From the NCBI RefSeq assembly GCF_051106095.1, contig NC_135793.1, positions 2,895,501 to 2,959,500 on the forward strand: a stretch of 64,000 nt of DNA. The letters run 5' to 3'. A model generated the notes under the pieces. That model made no database searches, was not told the origin of the DNA, and saw nothing but the letters and a program-made list of their open reading frames with translations. This stretch comes from Pogona vitticeps (lineage: Eukaryota; Chordata; Lepidosauria; Squamata; Agamidae). The position numbers were made by a program, and so were the translations under genes. Shown piece after piece: positions 1-10,328 of the stretch (position 1 is its first letter; each line of letters starts with the position of its first letter).

Positions 1-239
1 GAGCTCTCCGCTGCCCTCAAATCCTCAGCTGCAGAGGTGATCAGAGACGATGGTGGTGCCCCTGTTCTCATTATGAAGGCTGGAGGTCAAGGTTCCTTTT
101 GCCCATCTGAGAAAGCGTGGGAGAAAAAGTCCTCCCCGGAGCGCCATCTCTGGTCTCCTTTTTTTTTTTTTTTTACCTTTCCCAAGACCTTTGGATAAAT
201 GGGAAGATGAAAGCCAGTGGGATGATAGTCTTACATTGA

Positions 240-510
240 GGGCATAGAATTGTAGAATAATGAAGTTGGAAGGGGCCAACTCCTTGCTCAAGGCAGGAAT
301 CCAAATCAAAGGATATCTGTCAGGTCGTTGTCTAAGTTTCTCTTGAAGCGCTGGAGCGCTCACCACCTCCCGAGGTCAATGGTTCCATTGTCATACCACT
401 CTAACAGCTAGGAAGCTTTTCCTTGGATTCAACCGAAATCTGGCTTCCTTTAACTTGACCCCACCATTGCTTTGTCCTGCACTCTGGGATGATCGAGAAC
501 CTGGGGGAGA
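240..510 (-). mobile_element. CR1 LINE 3' fragment
   Basis: Read on the minus strand this is the 3' end of a chicken-repeat-1 type LINE. The plus strand opens with the reverse of the typical CR1 tail (tagaattgtagaataatg), then the block around 'gttggaaggggccaactcc' and 'cactctgggatgatcgagaa'. It is 5'-truncated, diverged and has no open frame of note. The assignment rests on remembered CR1 consensus text. Confidence 0.7.
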
Positions 511-635
511 ATGCTAAATTGATGCTTTCGATGGACTATTTCTCCCATCATCCTTCCCCACTGGCTAGGTCAGATACATCTGATGGGAGCTGTGGGCGTG
601 TGATATCTGGGAGGCTGCAGGTTCACAACCCATCT

Positions 636-658
636 TTATTATTATTATTATTATTATT
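636..658. repeat. (TTA)n microsatellite
   Basis: About seven to eight uninterrupted TTA units. Confidence 0.9.
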
Positions 659-984
659 TGATCCACATATATATATAACAAGCTCAAGGCAAGAATACAC
701 AGCCCACACCATAACGCTCACAACATCAGGGCTCACCGGTGACTCAAACTCTACACTGCATTACTCTTCAATTATTTAATAACTCAACGCTCAAGATGAA
801 CAGAGGAGGAGAGAAGAAGACCACTATGCTCAGTAAAAGAGCCTTTGGTTTGCTGTCAGATAGTCCCATGCTTATTTATTTATTAGTTACTTGTTTATTA
901 GGTAATTAATCCACCTTTCCTAGTTACCTAATCTGCCCATCCTGGTCAAAGTAGGCCAGACTTGGAATGTGGGGCTGATCCCAG

Positions 985-1066
985 GTTGCAGAGAGAGTTC
1001 TGTGATTCAACGTGGGCTTCACAAAGGCTCTCCCAAGTTCCAGCGCTCTAACCACTACACTCCATG
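985..1066 (-). mobile_element. tRNA-SINE remnant
   Basis: The plus strand carries 'gctctaaccactacac', the reverse of the tRNA-like head found in reptile L2-tailed SINEs. The rest is too eroded to align by eye. Confidence 0.35.
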
Positions 1067-2322
1067 ACTTCATCCTTACCGTCAAAAGCAAAACTGAACC
1101 TGAAACAGAGGATTCCCCAGTTTATATCCTTGCCTGCCATCCCCGGACGTAGAAAACCGCAAACCATACTGCCTTTCGTTATGGGCTCTTTCCAAAAATA
1201 ATTTTTGAAAATTTCTGCACACACGGGCACACCTTCCAACGTTGTCATTTTCAGAGCTTCTCGTGTCAAAGCTGTCCGATGCCTGCCGGTCCAAAAAAGG
1301 AAGTTCCACTGAATTTGGTACAGGCGGCTGCAAATAGCTTGAGGTGTTTACAAGATTTTCCATTTTTCTGACTGCAGTCCAATGCACAGTTACTACAGAG
1401 CAAGATTCCTAAAAACCCAGTGGATCTTCCTTCTGAGTAATCTCCCATAGGATCATGCCACCTCTCTCTAACGGAGTGGGATTTCATAGGAAAATCTCTC
1501 TAAGGATAGCAGAAAAGCCTTTTTAAAAAAGAGAACAATTTAGATTTGAAACCCATGCCATGTTTCTCTGGCTGTAAACAATCTTTATCCAAATCCTCTA
1601 TAAACAGCAAGACTACTAGTAAGAAACAAGGCACCCCTGAACCTGGGTGATTCCAAATAAAGCTTTGTGCTCATCACACACTCAACCGTGTGTTGTTTTG
1701 AGAAAGAGCACCAGGAAATATGTAAGGCGGCTTTTTGTGTGAGGGGCACAGACCCTGCCTAGCATTTCTCCGGCACAGGAGCAGCCCTCTCCAACAGGCA
1801 AAAAGAGAGAGAGAAAAGGAATGGAATAGAGACAAGGAATTTATCCTGCAACCCTGCACAAACAGTGGACCAGGGAGTAAGCCCCTCCTCACCTTATCGG
1901 ACTTCATAAACAGCCATACAGTCATTAGAGCATCTCCTCTCCAGCAGAATGATAGGAAAGCAGAGGGCCACGAAAATAATAAGCACAGCAGCAGCGGTTG
2001 AATAAATCACAGTGATAGTAACAGTAATAATAGGAAGAACCAGATCATCATCATCAACAACAATAATAATATCAGGCCATCCTCTCCCACGTACCCATTC
2101 CAGGTGAAAGCAACTGCGCATTTGGCTTCCTTAAAACACCCCCCCAAATCAGTGTGGGGTTTTTGCAAACACGTCCCCGCCAATTTTTAGGGCTCGATTT
2201 CTGATTTTTTTTAGGCTGGACCCGTTGCTCCCCACCCCCACCCCATCCTTGCAACATCCATGCTGAGAAATAATAATATTAGTAACAATAACAATAACAA
2301 CAACAACACGCCAAGCCTCTAC

Positions 2323-2375
2323 CTGATTTCTTTGATGCTTTCAAGTTTGCACATGATTTCTTGCTCATCAGCCAT
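2323..2375 (-). CDS. ZC4H2: ZC4H2 coding exon 1 (gene runs off left edge)
   Basis: The minus strand reads MADEQEIMCKLESIKEI plus a split codon (AG), then a GT donor at 2322-2321. This is the N-terminus of vertebrate ZC4H2 (human MADEQEIMCKLESIKEIR), identical over all 17 complete residues. The 53-bp exon leaves phase 2, as needed to complete the arginine in the next exon. The start ATG at 2375 has A at -3 and G at +4. ZC4H2 is a C4H2 zinc-finger, coiled-coil nuclear protein of about 224 residues. It partners the ubiquitin ligase RNF220 and acts in neural and neuromuscular development; human loss causes Wieacker-Wolff syndrome. Only the first residues of the coiled coil are here; the zinc finger lies outside. 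The exon is too short for ORF finders and was found by its peptide. Exact identity plus the donor make the call firm. Confidence 0.94.
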
Positions 2376-2850
2376 GCTTTTTTTTTTTGTGCGAGCTCCC
2401 CCCCCCCTTTTTTTTTTTCAAGGATGCAACCCTCGCGCGAAAGATGCAAAAGGATGCTAAAGGGGGAAAGGCAGGCGGGCGCGGAGGAGGAGGAGGGGGC
2501 GAATCCCAGGGAGAAGGAGGGAAATCCGATACAAAAGAGACAATGTCGCTTTGCTGGGCGCAAAGGCTGTAGTAGGGGTGTGTGTGTGTGTGGGGGGGGG
2601 AGGCAGCAAAACCTCTTGGGACTTGGAGTCCGGCGCTGGATAGCGGGCCAGGTTCCCGCAGGCGGCGCGGACTACAAGGCCCAGCATGCTCAGCGCTCAG
2701 CTCTGCCCGGGCTTCTCTCTTTCCGGCGATCGAGGCTCCGTCGTTCCATTTGTCACATCGAAATACATGTACATCGAAGGTGGCCGGGAGCGCAAGGCGA
2801 ATTGGGGCGGGGGGGGGGCGCTCCTTGCAGCCAAATCCACCACCACCACC
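2376..2850 (-). promoter_or_regulatory. ZC4H2: ZC4H2 5' UTR and CpG-rich promoter region
   Basis: Directly upstream (minus sense) of the ZC4H2 start codon the sequence becomes G+C and CpG rich, mainly 2430-2850, after homopolymer runs of T and C at about 2376-2420 that would form the proximal 5' UTR. The island holds a ZNF143/THAP11-type site (2671-2689) and a GT/G run at 2578-2600. No TATA box was seen. The transcription start cannot be fixed by eye. Confidence 0.6.
2671..2689 (+). promoter_or_regulatory. ZNF143/THAP11 (SBS) binding-site match
   Basis: ACTACAAGGCCCAGCATGC differs from the remembered consensus ACTACAATTCCCAGCATGC at two positions. Such sites are typical of CpG-island promoters and sit close to the start site, consistent with the ZC4H2 promoter. 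Confidence 0.55.
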
Positions 2851-2899
2851 ACCCGGAATAAAGAGATTTTAAAAAGGGACATTTCCAGCAGGCAGGAGC

Positions 2900-5002
2900 G
2901 CCTTCGCTTTGGGGACGCGTCTGTTTCCTTCTTTTTTTTTTTCCAAAAAAGAAATATGATTGCAGAATGAAAGGTTCGCCTGCTGCTGCAAATGTCAACA
3001 CAAGAAACAGACAGAAACCCACAACAACATGGATACTGTTGCATCCCGTGTTGATTCTACAGAATGCAACAAAATTGAACCAACTTCCTGAAGGTATTCT
3101 CAAAGGCTTTCGCGGTCGGGATCCGAGGGCTCCTGCACGCTTATGTCATCTTTTGCTTCTTTTTAACACGCACACGCGTGTAAAAACAAGCACAGGATGA
3201 AAGGGACAGGCAGGGAATTCTGTAAGCCTGGTTAAATTCTAGAAAAGCAACATTTGTAACAGGTAAGCAAAGTCTGATGATTTCCCTGGGTAACCTAGTC
3301 AATTTCCAGGGGGAAATTAACCAGCTCGCCTCTGGCCCTCCAGGTGGAATTTTGGACTACAACTCCCATGACCCCGTTGGCCACACTAACTAGGGGAGAC
3401 CGAAGTAATACTCTGTCCACCTTTCAAGGGTCAGCCTTTCCTCCCTCCTGCTGTTGAGGGGCCAGAATCTTAATTGCATTCCTGTAAGGTATCTGTAACT
3501 ATAACTTGCCGCAGCTAACTGTGACTAATTGAAGAGGTGTCTCTCCCCCCCCCACCGCCACCAGCTTGGTCATGTGTCTGCAAATACACCTGACTGTGGA
3601 ACTGACATGCACCCCTCCAGTACACAAGGCTTAAGCAAGACCAGTGAGATTCGCTCTCTAAAGATCACTTCGTGGGGTGACATCGGGTGTGCTGCCATCC
3701 TGCCAAGTCAGTCCTGCTCTCGTTCCTTCCAAGAGACCAGCTTCCTCCAATTTCCAGGACACACATTCCTCTGAAGTGAGATTTAATTAGAGGGATTACA
3801 ACTGATTGCTTGAAGTGGGTTGATGGACATTATCTGGCAGTGAAAATTTCCCTTGGTTGCTAAGACACTGAGACAGAGAGAGCGAGAGAGAGAAAATATC
3901 AAGTTGAAGAGACAGTGAGAAAAGATGTCACAAGGATGGTACATCGTGGCCTCCATCCTTTGCAGCTTACCTTCTTTATTAGTCCTACACATTTTTGTTA
4001 TTCCTATTGTTTTTCTCCCAAATCAGCTGGTTTTGTGTGGTTTTCTCCCCCAGTTTCATCATCTCATATGTGAATGAAAAGTTACTCAGGTTCCTTTAGC
4101 AACCAGCCTACTGAGACCGCTGTCATTAACACAAATGAGTTTAATCACATTGCCTCTAAGGAGAAGCCTCTAACTGGCGTGTACAATTAGGCACACTGAT
4201 GTTGATTTAAAAAATGCAAAAACAAACGAACTCAGAGGGGCTTGAACTGTAGGATTCTTTGCTAGCTGTTCACTCAGCTGAGTTCACTCAGTTGAGCAAT
4301 AGGAGAAGGAAAAATTTGTTGCAGATTTAGAGAAAGTTTTCATGCCCTCACCCGGGGAATTTGAGGTATGCATGTAGGTAGACTGTACTGTATAGGATCA
4401 AATTAGTGTAAAGAATTTCTGGCTCAGTTGCTTTCCCCTTCTTCTGGCTGATAGACAGAAGGATTACTTTCCCTTAACAGTCTTACGCTGATCATGATGG
4501 AACAACCTTCCAGACTATTATGTTGTTTCACATGAAGGGTCAATTATTTAGTTGTTTAATTTTAGTTTTTTCTTAACAAGAAAAAATGCTTATTGAATGT
4601 TTCTAGAGATTGCTGCTGAAGAAGGCTCAATGATTTTTGCTAGCCAGATTATGCACACAACGCTGATGCTGGCAAATGGCTTTTAAGCTTTTAAGCTTGG
4701 CCCCAGTAGACATTGATTTGACTTGGCAACAGTCATCCGTACCTTAGCTATATCTAATCTTGACTACTTCAGTGCCCTCAACATGGGGACACCCTTGAAG
4801 AGTGTTCAGCCACTTCCGGTGGCAGAGCATGACACTGCTAAGCTGCAAAGAGGTATAGGTTCTACCACTGTCTGCAGAGGCCCACTTCACGGGGAGAAGT
4901 TTCCCCTATGAAAGCATGGCACATTTTCCTCTCTGGGTTGCAGTCAATTCCTGCTCTTGCTATTATTTTTTTTCAGAATGATATGAAGACTTATCTCAAC
5001 AA
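2900..5002. other. Intergenic, mostly unique sequence
   Basis: This lies between the divergent ZC4H2 and ZC3H12B promoters. I see no exon with convincing splice sites or recognisable peptide. A worn palindromic-element remnant lies at 3331-3400 ('ggactacaactcccatgacc'). The remainder looks like unique AT-leaning DNA. Confidence 0.5.
3331..3400. mobile_element. Eroded small DNA-transposon remnant
   Basis: It contains 'ggccctccaggtgg' and 'ggactacaactcccatg', a block shared with the palindromic hAT-type elements elsewhere in the window. Only one arm is visible. Confidence 0.4.
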
Positions 5003-5366
5003 TTTGTTGCTGTTTAGTCATTAAGTCGTGTCCGACTCTTTGTGACCCCATGGAGCAGAGCACGCCAGGCCCTCCTGTCTTCCACTGACTCCCGGAGTTG
5101 GGTCAAAGTCATGTTGGCTGCTTCAATGACCCTGTCCAACCATCTCATTCTCTGTCGTCCCCTTCTCCTCTTGCCTTCACACTTTGCCAACATCAGGGTC
5201 TTTTCCAGGGAGTCTTCTCTTCTCATGAGATGGCCAAAGTACTGGAGCCTCAGCTTCAGGATCTGTCCTTCCAGTGAGCACTCAGGGTTGATTTCCTTCA
5301 AAATGGATAGGTTTGTTCTCTTTGCAGTCCAGGGGACTCTCAAGAGCCTCCCCCAGCACCACAAAC
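5003..5366 (-). mobile_element. BovB LINE (RTE clade) 3' end, 5'-truncated, with target-site duplication
   Basis: On the minus strand an uninterrupted frame (5014-5364, 116 aa) reads GRLLRVPWTAKRTNLSILKE, then LRLQYFGHLMRREDSLEKTL, RRRGRQRMRWLD and ending GVTKSRTRLND. This is the C-terminus of the BovB reverse-transcriptase protein, close to the ruminant copy. The 3' end carries the BovB tail 'gtcgtgtccgactctttgtg' in reverse. The insert is flanked by a perfect 11-bp direct repeat TATCTCAACAA (4992-5002 and 5367-5377), the signature of target-primed reverse transcription. The open frame and perfect duplication suggest a fairly recent, dead-on-arrival copy of about 364 bp. Confidence 0.9.
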
Positions 5367-5639
5367 TATCTCAACAAACTCTCCTTTTAAACTCTTTCAC
5401 TAGTCATTGTGACATTTTTAATGTCATAAGCGATTGATTACTGTGTCTTTAATGGGTTTATTGCCTAGGTTCAGTGAAAACAAAGCACTGTGCACTCCTG
5501 AGAATCCCAAATTTATTTCATTGGGAGTTTTTTTGTAGACTGCCGTCTACCTCTTTTATTGCACTTCTGTTCCTCTGCTGGGCTAGACTCGAGGACTCAA
5601 GGTGACAAAAGGTACGGTTGAAGCAGGTCAAAAACAAAG

Positions 5640-5835
5640 TTTTTAAAACATAGAGCTTTTTTAGAACTGGGGAGATAATAAAAAGTAAATAAAATTAAAA
5701 AGGTAATAAAATATAATAAATGATAATTAATAAAATAAAGTAATAAAAATAAAATAATGTAAAAATAATATGATATAAAATATTATAAGTAATATGATAT
5801 AATAAAATTACAATATGATGATAATTATATAGTTA
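5640..5835. repeat. AT-rich low-complexity tract
   Basis: About 200 bp of A and T with rare G, built from AAT/TAAA words. Confidence 0.8.
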
Positions 5836-5844
5836 TGAGGCTAT

Positions 5845-5918
5845 ATATAATATAATATAATATAATATAATATAATATAATATAATATAATATAATATAA
5901 TATAATATAATATAATAT
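5845..5918. repeat. (TATAA)n microsatellite
   Basis: About fifteen uninterrupted pentamers TATAA. Confidence 0.95.
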
Positions 5919-5956
5919 GGTTTACATTATATATATATTTATATATATATTTAATC

Positions 5957-5959
<3 letters not shown>

Positions 5960-6008
<49 letters not shown>
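5960..6008. repeat. (CA)n microsatellite
   Basis: 49 bp of pure CA dinucleotides, following a TA-rich tract. Confidence 0.95.
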
Positions 6009-6010
<2 letters not shown>

Positions 6011-6760
6011 GATTCTATATATGTATTGTGTCTTTCCTTCCTTCTCTTTTTTCCCCATCTCAGATAATGTGTGCCTGCACACACACACACCCCAACAAAG
6101 AAAACAATAAGTCTACAGCAATAGAGACATATTTTCCATAGAGGTTGAAGAAAGATCATGAAGCAGCTGATTCATTTCTCTGTTTAAAGGGCAAATCGAT
6201 ACAGAATAAAAGAATAATACAATGACTCACCAGGAATGAACCATGGAGGCCGAGGGAAGTTTCCATCACTCCAAGAAAGCCCTCCATCACTGAACGAATG
6301 GGTTGGCTTTTTTTGGGGGGGGGGGGAAACCGTTGTCTTCCTCGTGGACCAGCGTCTCTAACCACTACACACACACTGCCTCTTTTGCACATACCTGTTG
6401 CCCACTCGGAGAGAAGGCTGGACTTGGGAGAGATCCAGGTTTTGTCGTTTCAACGGAGCCTTTAACCTTCAGCTCGTCCACCGCCTTTCTTTTTTGCTCC
6501 CTGACGGCCTGTCCTATCTTACAGCGCTGTTGTTGTGGGGAAGAAATGAGGAAAGAGACCCAGAAATGACATTTTAGGAGACTTATTGCAGGAAAGCTAG
6601 GCTATTGATATAATACATTGATAAATACTGTATAACAAATTATTATCATGATATAGATAGATGTGTGTGTATATCTATATAACTATATGCATATATAAAA
6701 CCATGAATATTATCATGCAATATCGTGTATATGTATGTACATGCATATATGTGTATGTTT

Positions 6761-6822
6761 GTATATATATCTACATGTGTATATATATCTACATGTGTAT
6801 ATATATCTACATGTGTATATAT
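6761..6822. repeat. 18-bp tandem repeat
   Basis: Three and a half near-identical copies of gtatatatatctacatgt. Confidence 0.9.
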
Positions 6823-6832
6823 TTATTATGTT

Positions 6833-6833
<1 letters not shown>

Positions 6834-6891
<58 letters not shown>
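6834..6891. repeat. (CTAT)n microsatellite
   Basis: About fourteen uninterrupted CTAT units. Confidence 0.95.
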
Positions 6892-7210
6892 GTATATGCA
6901 TATGTATATACACACACAAACATACATGTATATACATATTCATGATCATTTATTATATTTATTTATCAATTAATTATCTTAATAGCCTAGCTTTCCTCCA
7001 ATAAGCTATATGTACATATATTTATACATAATAGTTTATTATATTCACTATGTTTTTAAGATTCTCTAGTGGCCCCATAAAAGGATTTTATTGAACCCCC
7101 CCCCCCAGCCGAGCAAAGGGCGCCTCGTTTTCAGGCCTCCGGGACTGCAACTCCCATCACCCCCAGGCAGGCGACGCTGGCAAAGGCTGCTGGGAGTCGT
7201 AGTCCCCCAA

Positions 7211-7221
7211 GCCGCCATCTT
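7211..7221 (-). promoter_or_regulatory. YY1 core-promoter element
   Basis: GCCGCCATCTT is the exact reverse of the YY1 consensus AAGATGGCGGC, usually found just downstream of TATA-less start sites. Confidence 0.6.
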
Positions 7222-7287
7222 CCTCCCCGCCGGGCCTTCCCTCCAGCGAGGTAAGAGGGGATGCGAAGTTCCGCCGGCCTTTCCCCG

Positions 7288-7297
7288 GCGCATGCGC
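7288..7297. promoter_or_regulatory. NRF1 binding site
   Basis: GCGCATGCGC is a perfect NRF1 palindrome inside the CpG island. Confidence 0.6.
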
Positions 7298-7539
7298 ATC
7301 GGGGCCTCCTCCTCTGGGTGGCCGAGGACGCCTCCTCCTCCTCCTCCCCCCTCGGCAGCGTCGCTCGGCGCAGGCGGGGCCGTGGCGCGGTTGCTAGGCG
7401 ACGGCGCCCGAGCGGCCTTGCGGACCAGGAGCAGCCTCTGCAGGAGCCGGGAAGAGGCCGGCCGGTCGGTCAGCCAGGCGGCAGGCGACGACGACGGCGG
7501 CGGTCCGGGGTCCAGGCCGGCCCTGCCTCCCACCCCCTC

Positions 7540-7688
7540 ATGCAGTGGGCGCCGTTGGGCGGGAGGGGCCGCGACGGGGCCCCCCAAGAAGAGACGCCGC
7601 CGCCGCCGCCGCCGCTGCCGCTGCTGCCGCCCCCAGACTCGGAGCGGCCCGAGGAGAAGGAGGAGGAAGAGGAGGAGGAGGAGACCCG
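7540..7688 (+). other. Possible 5' exon or upstream ORF of ZC3H12B
   Basis: From an ATG at 7540 a frame runs MQWAPLGGRGRDGAPQEE, then proline and glutamate runs, to a donor-like acccg|gtgagg at 7688/7689. An alternative donor gcgag|gtaaga lies at 7250/7251. The reading is low-complexity GCC/GAG-rich sequence, so it may be 5' UTR rather than protein. Either donor could splice to the candidate exons at 17811, 20011 or to the first coding exon at 22846. There is no similarity support. Confidence 0.3.
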
Positions 7689-7906
7689 GTGAGGAGCAGG
7701 CCCCTCCGGGCCCAGCCCAGGCCTCTTTCCCCTCGGGGTGTGTGTGTGTGTGGGGGGGGGCGTCCCTCATCGGCCAGCTTGGCCCCAACACGGGAGGGGG
7801 ACGACGACGACGACGTGGCGGCTCCCTCGGTCCGGCCTTAGGAGAGCCTCCCCCTGCAGGGGTAGTATACCTTCCTGCCACGTGCTCCCGAGGCCTGAAG
7901 GATTCC

Positions 7907-7938
<32 letters not shown>

Positions 7939-8163
7939 AGGGAAAAGCCATCTGGGTCGCCAGGGGAGGGCGGCTGTGTTTTACTCAGGTGGGGGCTGTG
8001 GCTGCTTCTGCTTCGTAATTTATCAGGGAAGGGGATCTGGTTTTCTGCACGGGGAATATTGCTGGCTTTGGGTTTCCTTTTTTGGCATGGTTATAAATAA
8101 ATAATTTTTTTTTCTGGGCAGAGAATAATGTGGCTGCTTGTAGCTAGGATACTTGTTTTAGTG

Positions 8164-8186
8164 CTCTCTCTCTCTCTCTCTCTCTC
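8164..8186. repeat. (TC)n microsatellite
   Basis: Eleven to twelve CT dinucleotides. Confidence 0.9.
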
Positions 8187-8193
8187 AATACTT

Positions 8194-8405
8194 GTTTTAT
8201 CTATATTTATTTATTTAACTTATATGCCGCCCACTCTACCCAAAGGTCTCTGGGCGGCTTACAACAATTAAAATTCAATTAAAATACAATAAAAGATAAA
8301 ATGATTAAAATACAATTAAAGTTGCCATCAGGACCTACAGTTGATGTTATTTCAATGAAAAGCTTTCTGGAACAGGAAGGTTTTGACCTGGTCCCGAAAT
8401 GTCAT
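8194..8405 (-). mobile_element. LINE 3' end (CR1/L2 type)
   Basis: The plus strand begins with TTTA repeats then 'tatgccgcccactctaccc' and 'ctctgggcggcttacaac', the reverse of a common reptile LINE 3' end with an AAAT tail. Clade assignment is uncertain. Confidence 0.55.
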
Positions 8406-9566
8406 CAGTGTAGATACTTGTTATAGAAAGATAGATCGATGGATAGGATACTTGTCATATTTATATGTAGATATAGATAGACGGGTATCTATATAGATTG
8501 CTATATCTCTATCTATCTATAAACATATATAAAATATTTAGGACTGAAGTTGTTGGGAATATAGATATCTATATCTGTCTAGATAAAACAACTAGGACTG
8601 GAGTCAGTGATGTGCAGTTTTACAGGTGACTACAATAGCCAGCAGCCTTAGGTGACATTGAGGGATGATGGGAATTGTAGACCATCCCTATGTGAACGAC
8701 CACACGTTGTCTTTCTGTCCTGTAGAACCATGTTTCTAGGGAAGTTTGTAATGAAAAGCAAAAAGCTCATTAGCAATCATGGGGTAAGAGACTCAGTGCA
8801 ACTAGATGTGGCTGATAAAGTTAAAAAGGGCTTTAAGAGACTGCAAAGTGAGGTTTTGATAGTACCTGCTCTTTGTAATGGCCTGGTGGAGCCTTGAAGT
8901 TTAGGGGCGGTTTTCTTCCTGTATACAAGATGCTTGCTGGGGCTTTGGACGTTGCCGTATGTACATGTAACTTTCCAGATATGGTGAATTATGCAGGTTA
9001 TTTGGGAGGGAGTTCGTCCTATCAAAGGTTCTTGACCTGGGTAATTCAGTGAGAGTTACATGCTTAGTATACTTCGAATGCCAGCTGCTTCTGTGGCTTT
9101 AAAACAAGTGTTAAAATGGATAGAATAAATGGAGGAATGTGGAAGTATTATATGTATAAATATATGTATTTTTTTTTAAAAAGTAGGTCATCTCCCAGGA
9201 CAGCTCTTCCAAAAAGCCTTAAAACATGTATGAATATTCAAATTATACATTTCAGAAGCAGTCAACAGCAGCGTCCAGAGTTCCTAAGATATTGGAAGCA
9301 GAATTAAAACCAGGACAATAACAACTGAAAAGTCAACAAGCCAGCCACGTAATCAGTTAGATAATCTAAGTTAAGACCCTTCTGGAAAATAGTCACTTTG
9401 AAGACCAGAAATAGATAGGGCCCTATTATTGATCTTTTACAGGTGATAAGGGGGCCACTGCTGAGAATGCCCTGTCTTTATGGCTTACCTGACGATTTTT
9501 CCTTTCCTATATCTTTCTTTGATTTCTATCTTAGTCTAGGTGCAATGTTTTTAGAATTATATTGTT

Positions 9567-9645
9567 CTTTATTGTAAGCCGCCTAGAGTGGGCTAATATA
9601 TCCAGATAGGCGGGATAGAAATAAAATAAATAAATAAATAAATAC
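9567..9645 (+). mobile_element. LINE 3' tail (CR1/L2 type)
   Basis: 'gtaagccgcctagagtggg' followed by 'aggcgggatagaaataaa' and an AAAT microsatellite tail: the same type of LINE 3' end as at 8194, in the opposite orientation. Confidence 0.6.
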
Positions 9646-10192
9646 CAGGGTCACAATTTCAGTGGTGGCCCAGTGTGTAAAGCCTTTGATGCAGAATACA
9701 GTCTCAGTTGGTTTCATATACGTGCTAGTAGTCTTCAGGTAACCCATGGAACGTAAAGTGTTACGAAGCTCGTCATTCTTCCTATCAATTCCCTTGTGCT
9801 TAGCCTTTTTAAAGGATGCAGCCCATTGAATTAAGAGTAAGCTTTCCAGCCCTGCTTAAAGACCTTTTTTAGATGTTGAGCGAACAAAGGCAAGGAACGT
9901 TTGCTTAGCAATTTTTACCGCAATGTGAATCAGCTATGTATTTGCGTGTTCAATCCTCTTTGCCATTTTATTGCCCAAATCATGTCTAGATTGGAGAAAC
10001 ACCTCTCCTACCCCTCATGGTCTGTGGTGGATGTTGGGTTTGGAGGCTTTAAGAGTGGCAGGAGTGTGAATGCTGGACAGTGAAGAAAGGTGACAGGAAA
10101 AAAATAGGAATTTGCTTGAAATGTGATGTCAGAAGAGAGCTTTATAGATAATACAAACTGCCAAAAAGACAAAAAAAAAGTAGGTTCTAGAG

Positions 10193-10328
10193 CAGTGGTT
10201 CCCAACCTTGGGTCCCCAGGGGTTCTGGGACTACAACTCCCAGAAGCCTTCCCCACTAGCTGTGCTGGCCAGGATTTCTGGGAGTTGCAGTTCAAGAACA
10301 TCTGGGGACTGAAGGTTGAGAACCACTG
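10193..10328. mobile_element. hAT-type palindromic MITE
   Basis: It starts CAGTGGTTCCCAACC and ends with the inverted form GGTTGAGAACCACTG. The arms hold 'gggactacaactcccagaag' and 'ttctgggagttgcagttc', so the whole 136 bp can fold into one hairpin. The ends match hAT/Charlie termini. No clear 8-bp duplication remains. Confidence 0.75.

Larger units (their letters stand above)
511..2322 (-). other. ZC4H2: ZC4H2 intron 1 (5' part) with repeat remnants
   Basis: This stretch lies downstream of the ZC4H2 exon 1 donor, so it is the beginning of ZC4H2 intron 1. It holds a TTA microsatellite (636-658), a worn tRNA-SINE head near 985-1066 with the reversed 'gctctaaccactacac' motif, and simple AAT/AAC tracts around 2030-2310. 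I searched the minus strand for ZC4H2 exon 2 (coding NKTLQMEKIKARLK) and did not see it, so exon 2 must be left of the window. Several short ORFs here look accidental. Confidence 0.6.
5378..7089. other. AT-rich intergenic microsatellite belt
   Basis: No gene is visible. From about 5640 to 6960 the sequence is dominated by A/T runs and tandem repeats (TATAA, CA, an 18-bp unit, CTAT), listed separately. Part of a C/G-run-bearing segment (6300-6570) is unclassified. Confidence 0.6.
7090..7900 (+). promoter_or_regulatory. ZC3H12B: CpG island, probable ZC3H12B promoter
   Basis: G+C and CpG rise sharply from about 7100 to 7900, next to AT-rich DNA on the left. The island holds an NRF1 palindrome (7288-7297), a YY1 element (7211-7221) and two ZNF143-like motifs (about 7144-7162 and, reversed, 7185-7203). 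Plus-strand donor sites lie at 7250/7251 and 7688/7689. It is the only strong CpG island upstream of ZC3H12B on its strand, about 15 kb before the start codon, and parts 4-5 kb from the oppositely directed ZC4H2 island. Assignment to ZC3H12B is by position and strand of the donors. GGA, GCC and GA runs inside are simple sequence. Confidence 0.65.

Noticed and set aside
5833-6159. ORF made of Cys-Val and Ile-Leu-Tyr runs
   Set aside because: It is a translation of CA and TATAA microsatellites.
6661-7004. Three overlapping ORFs rich in Tyr, Ile and Leu
   Set aside because: They translate the 18-bp and CTAT tandem repeats.
7066-8104. ORFs of 271 and 337 codons across the CpG island
   Set aside because: They are made of GCC/GAG/GGA low-complexity codons, run through good donor sites, and exist on both strands; GC-rich DNA lacks stops.
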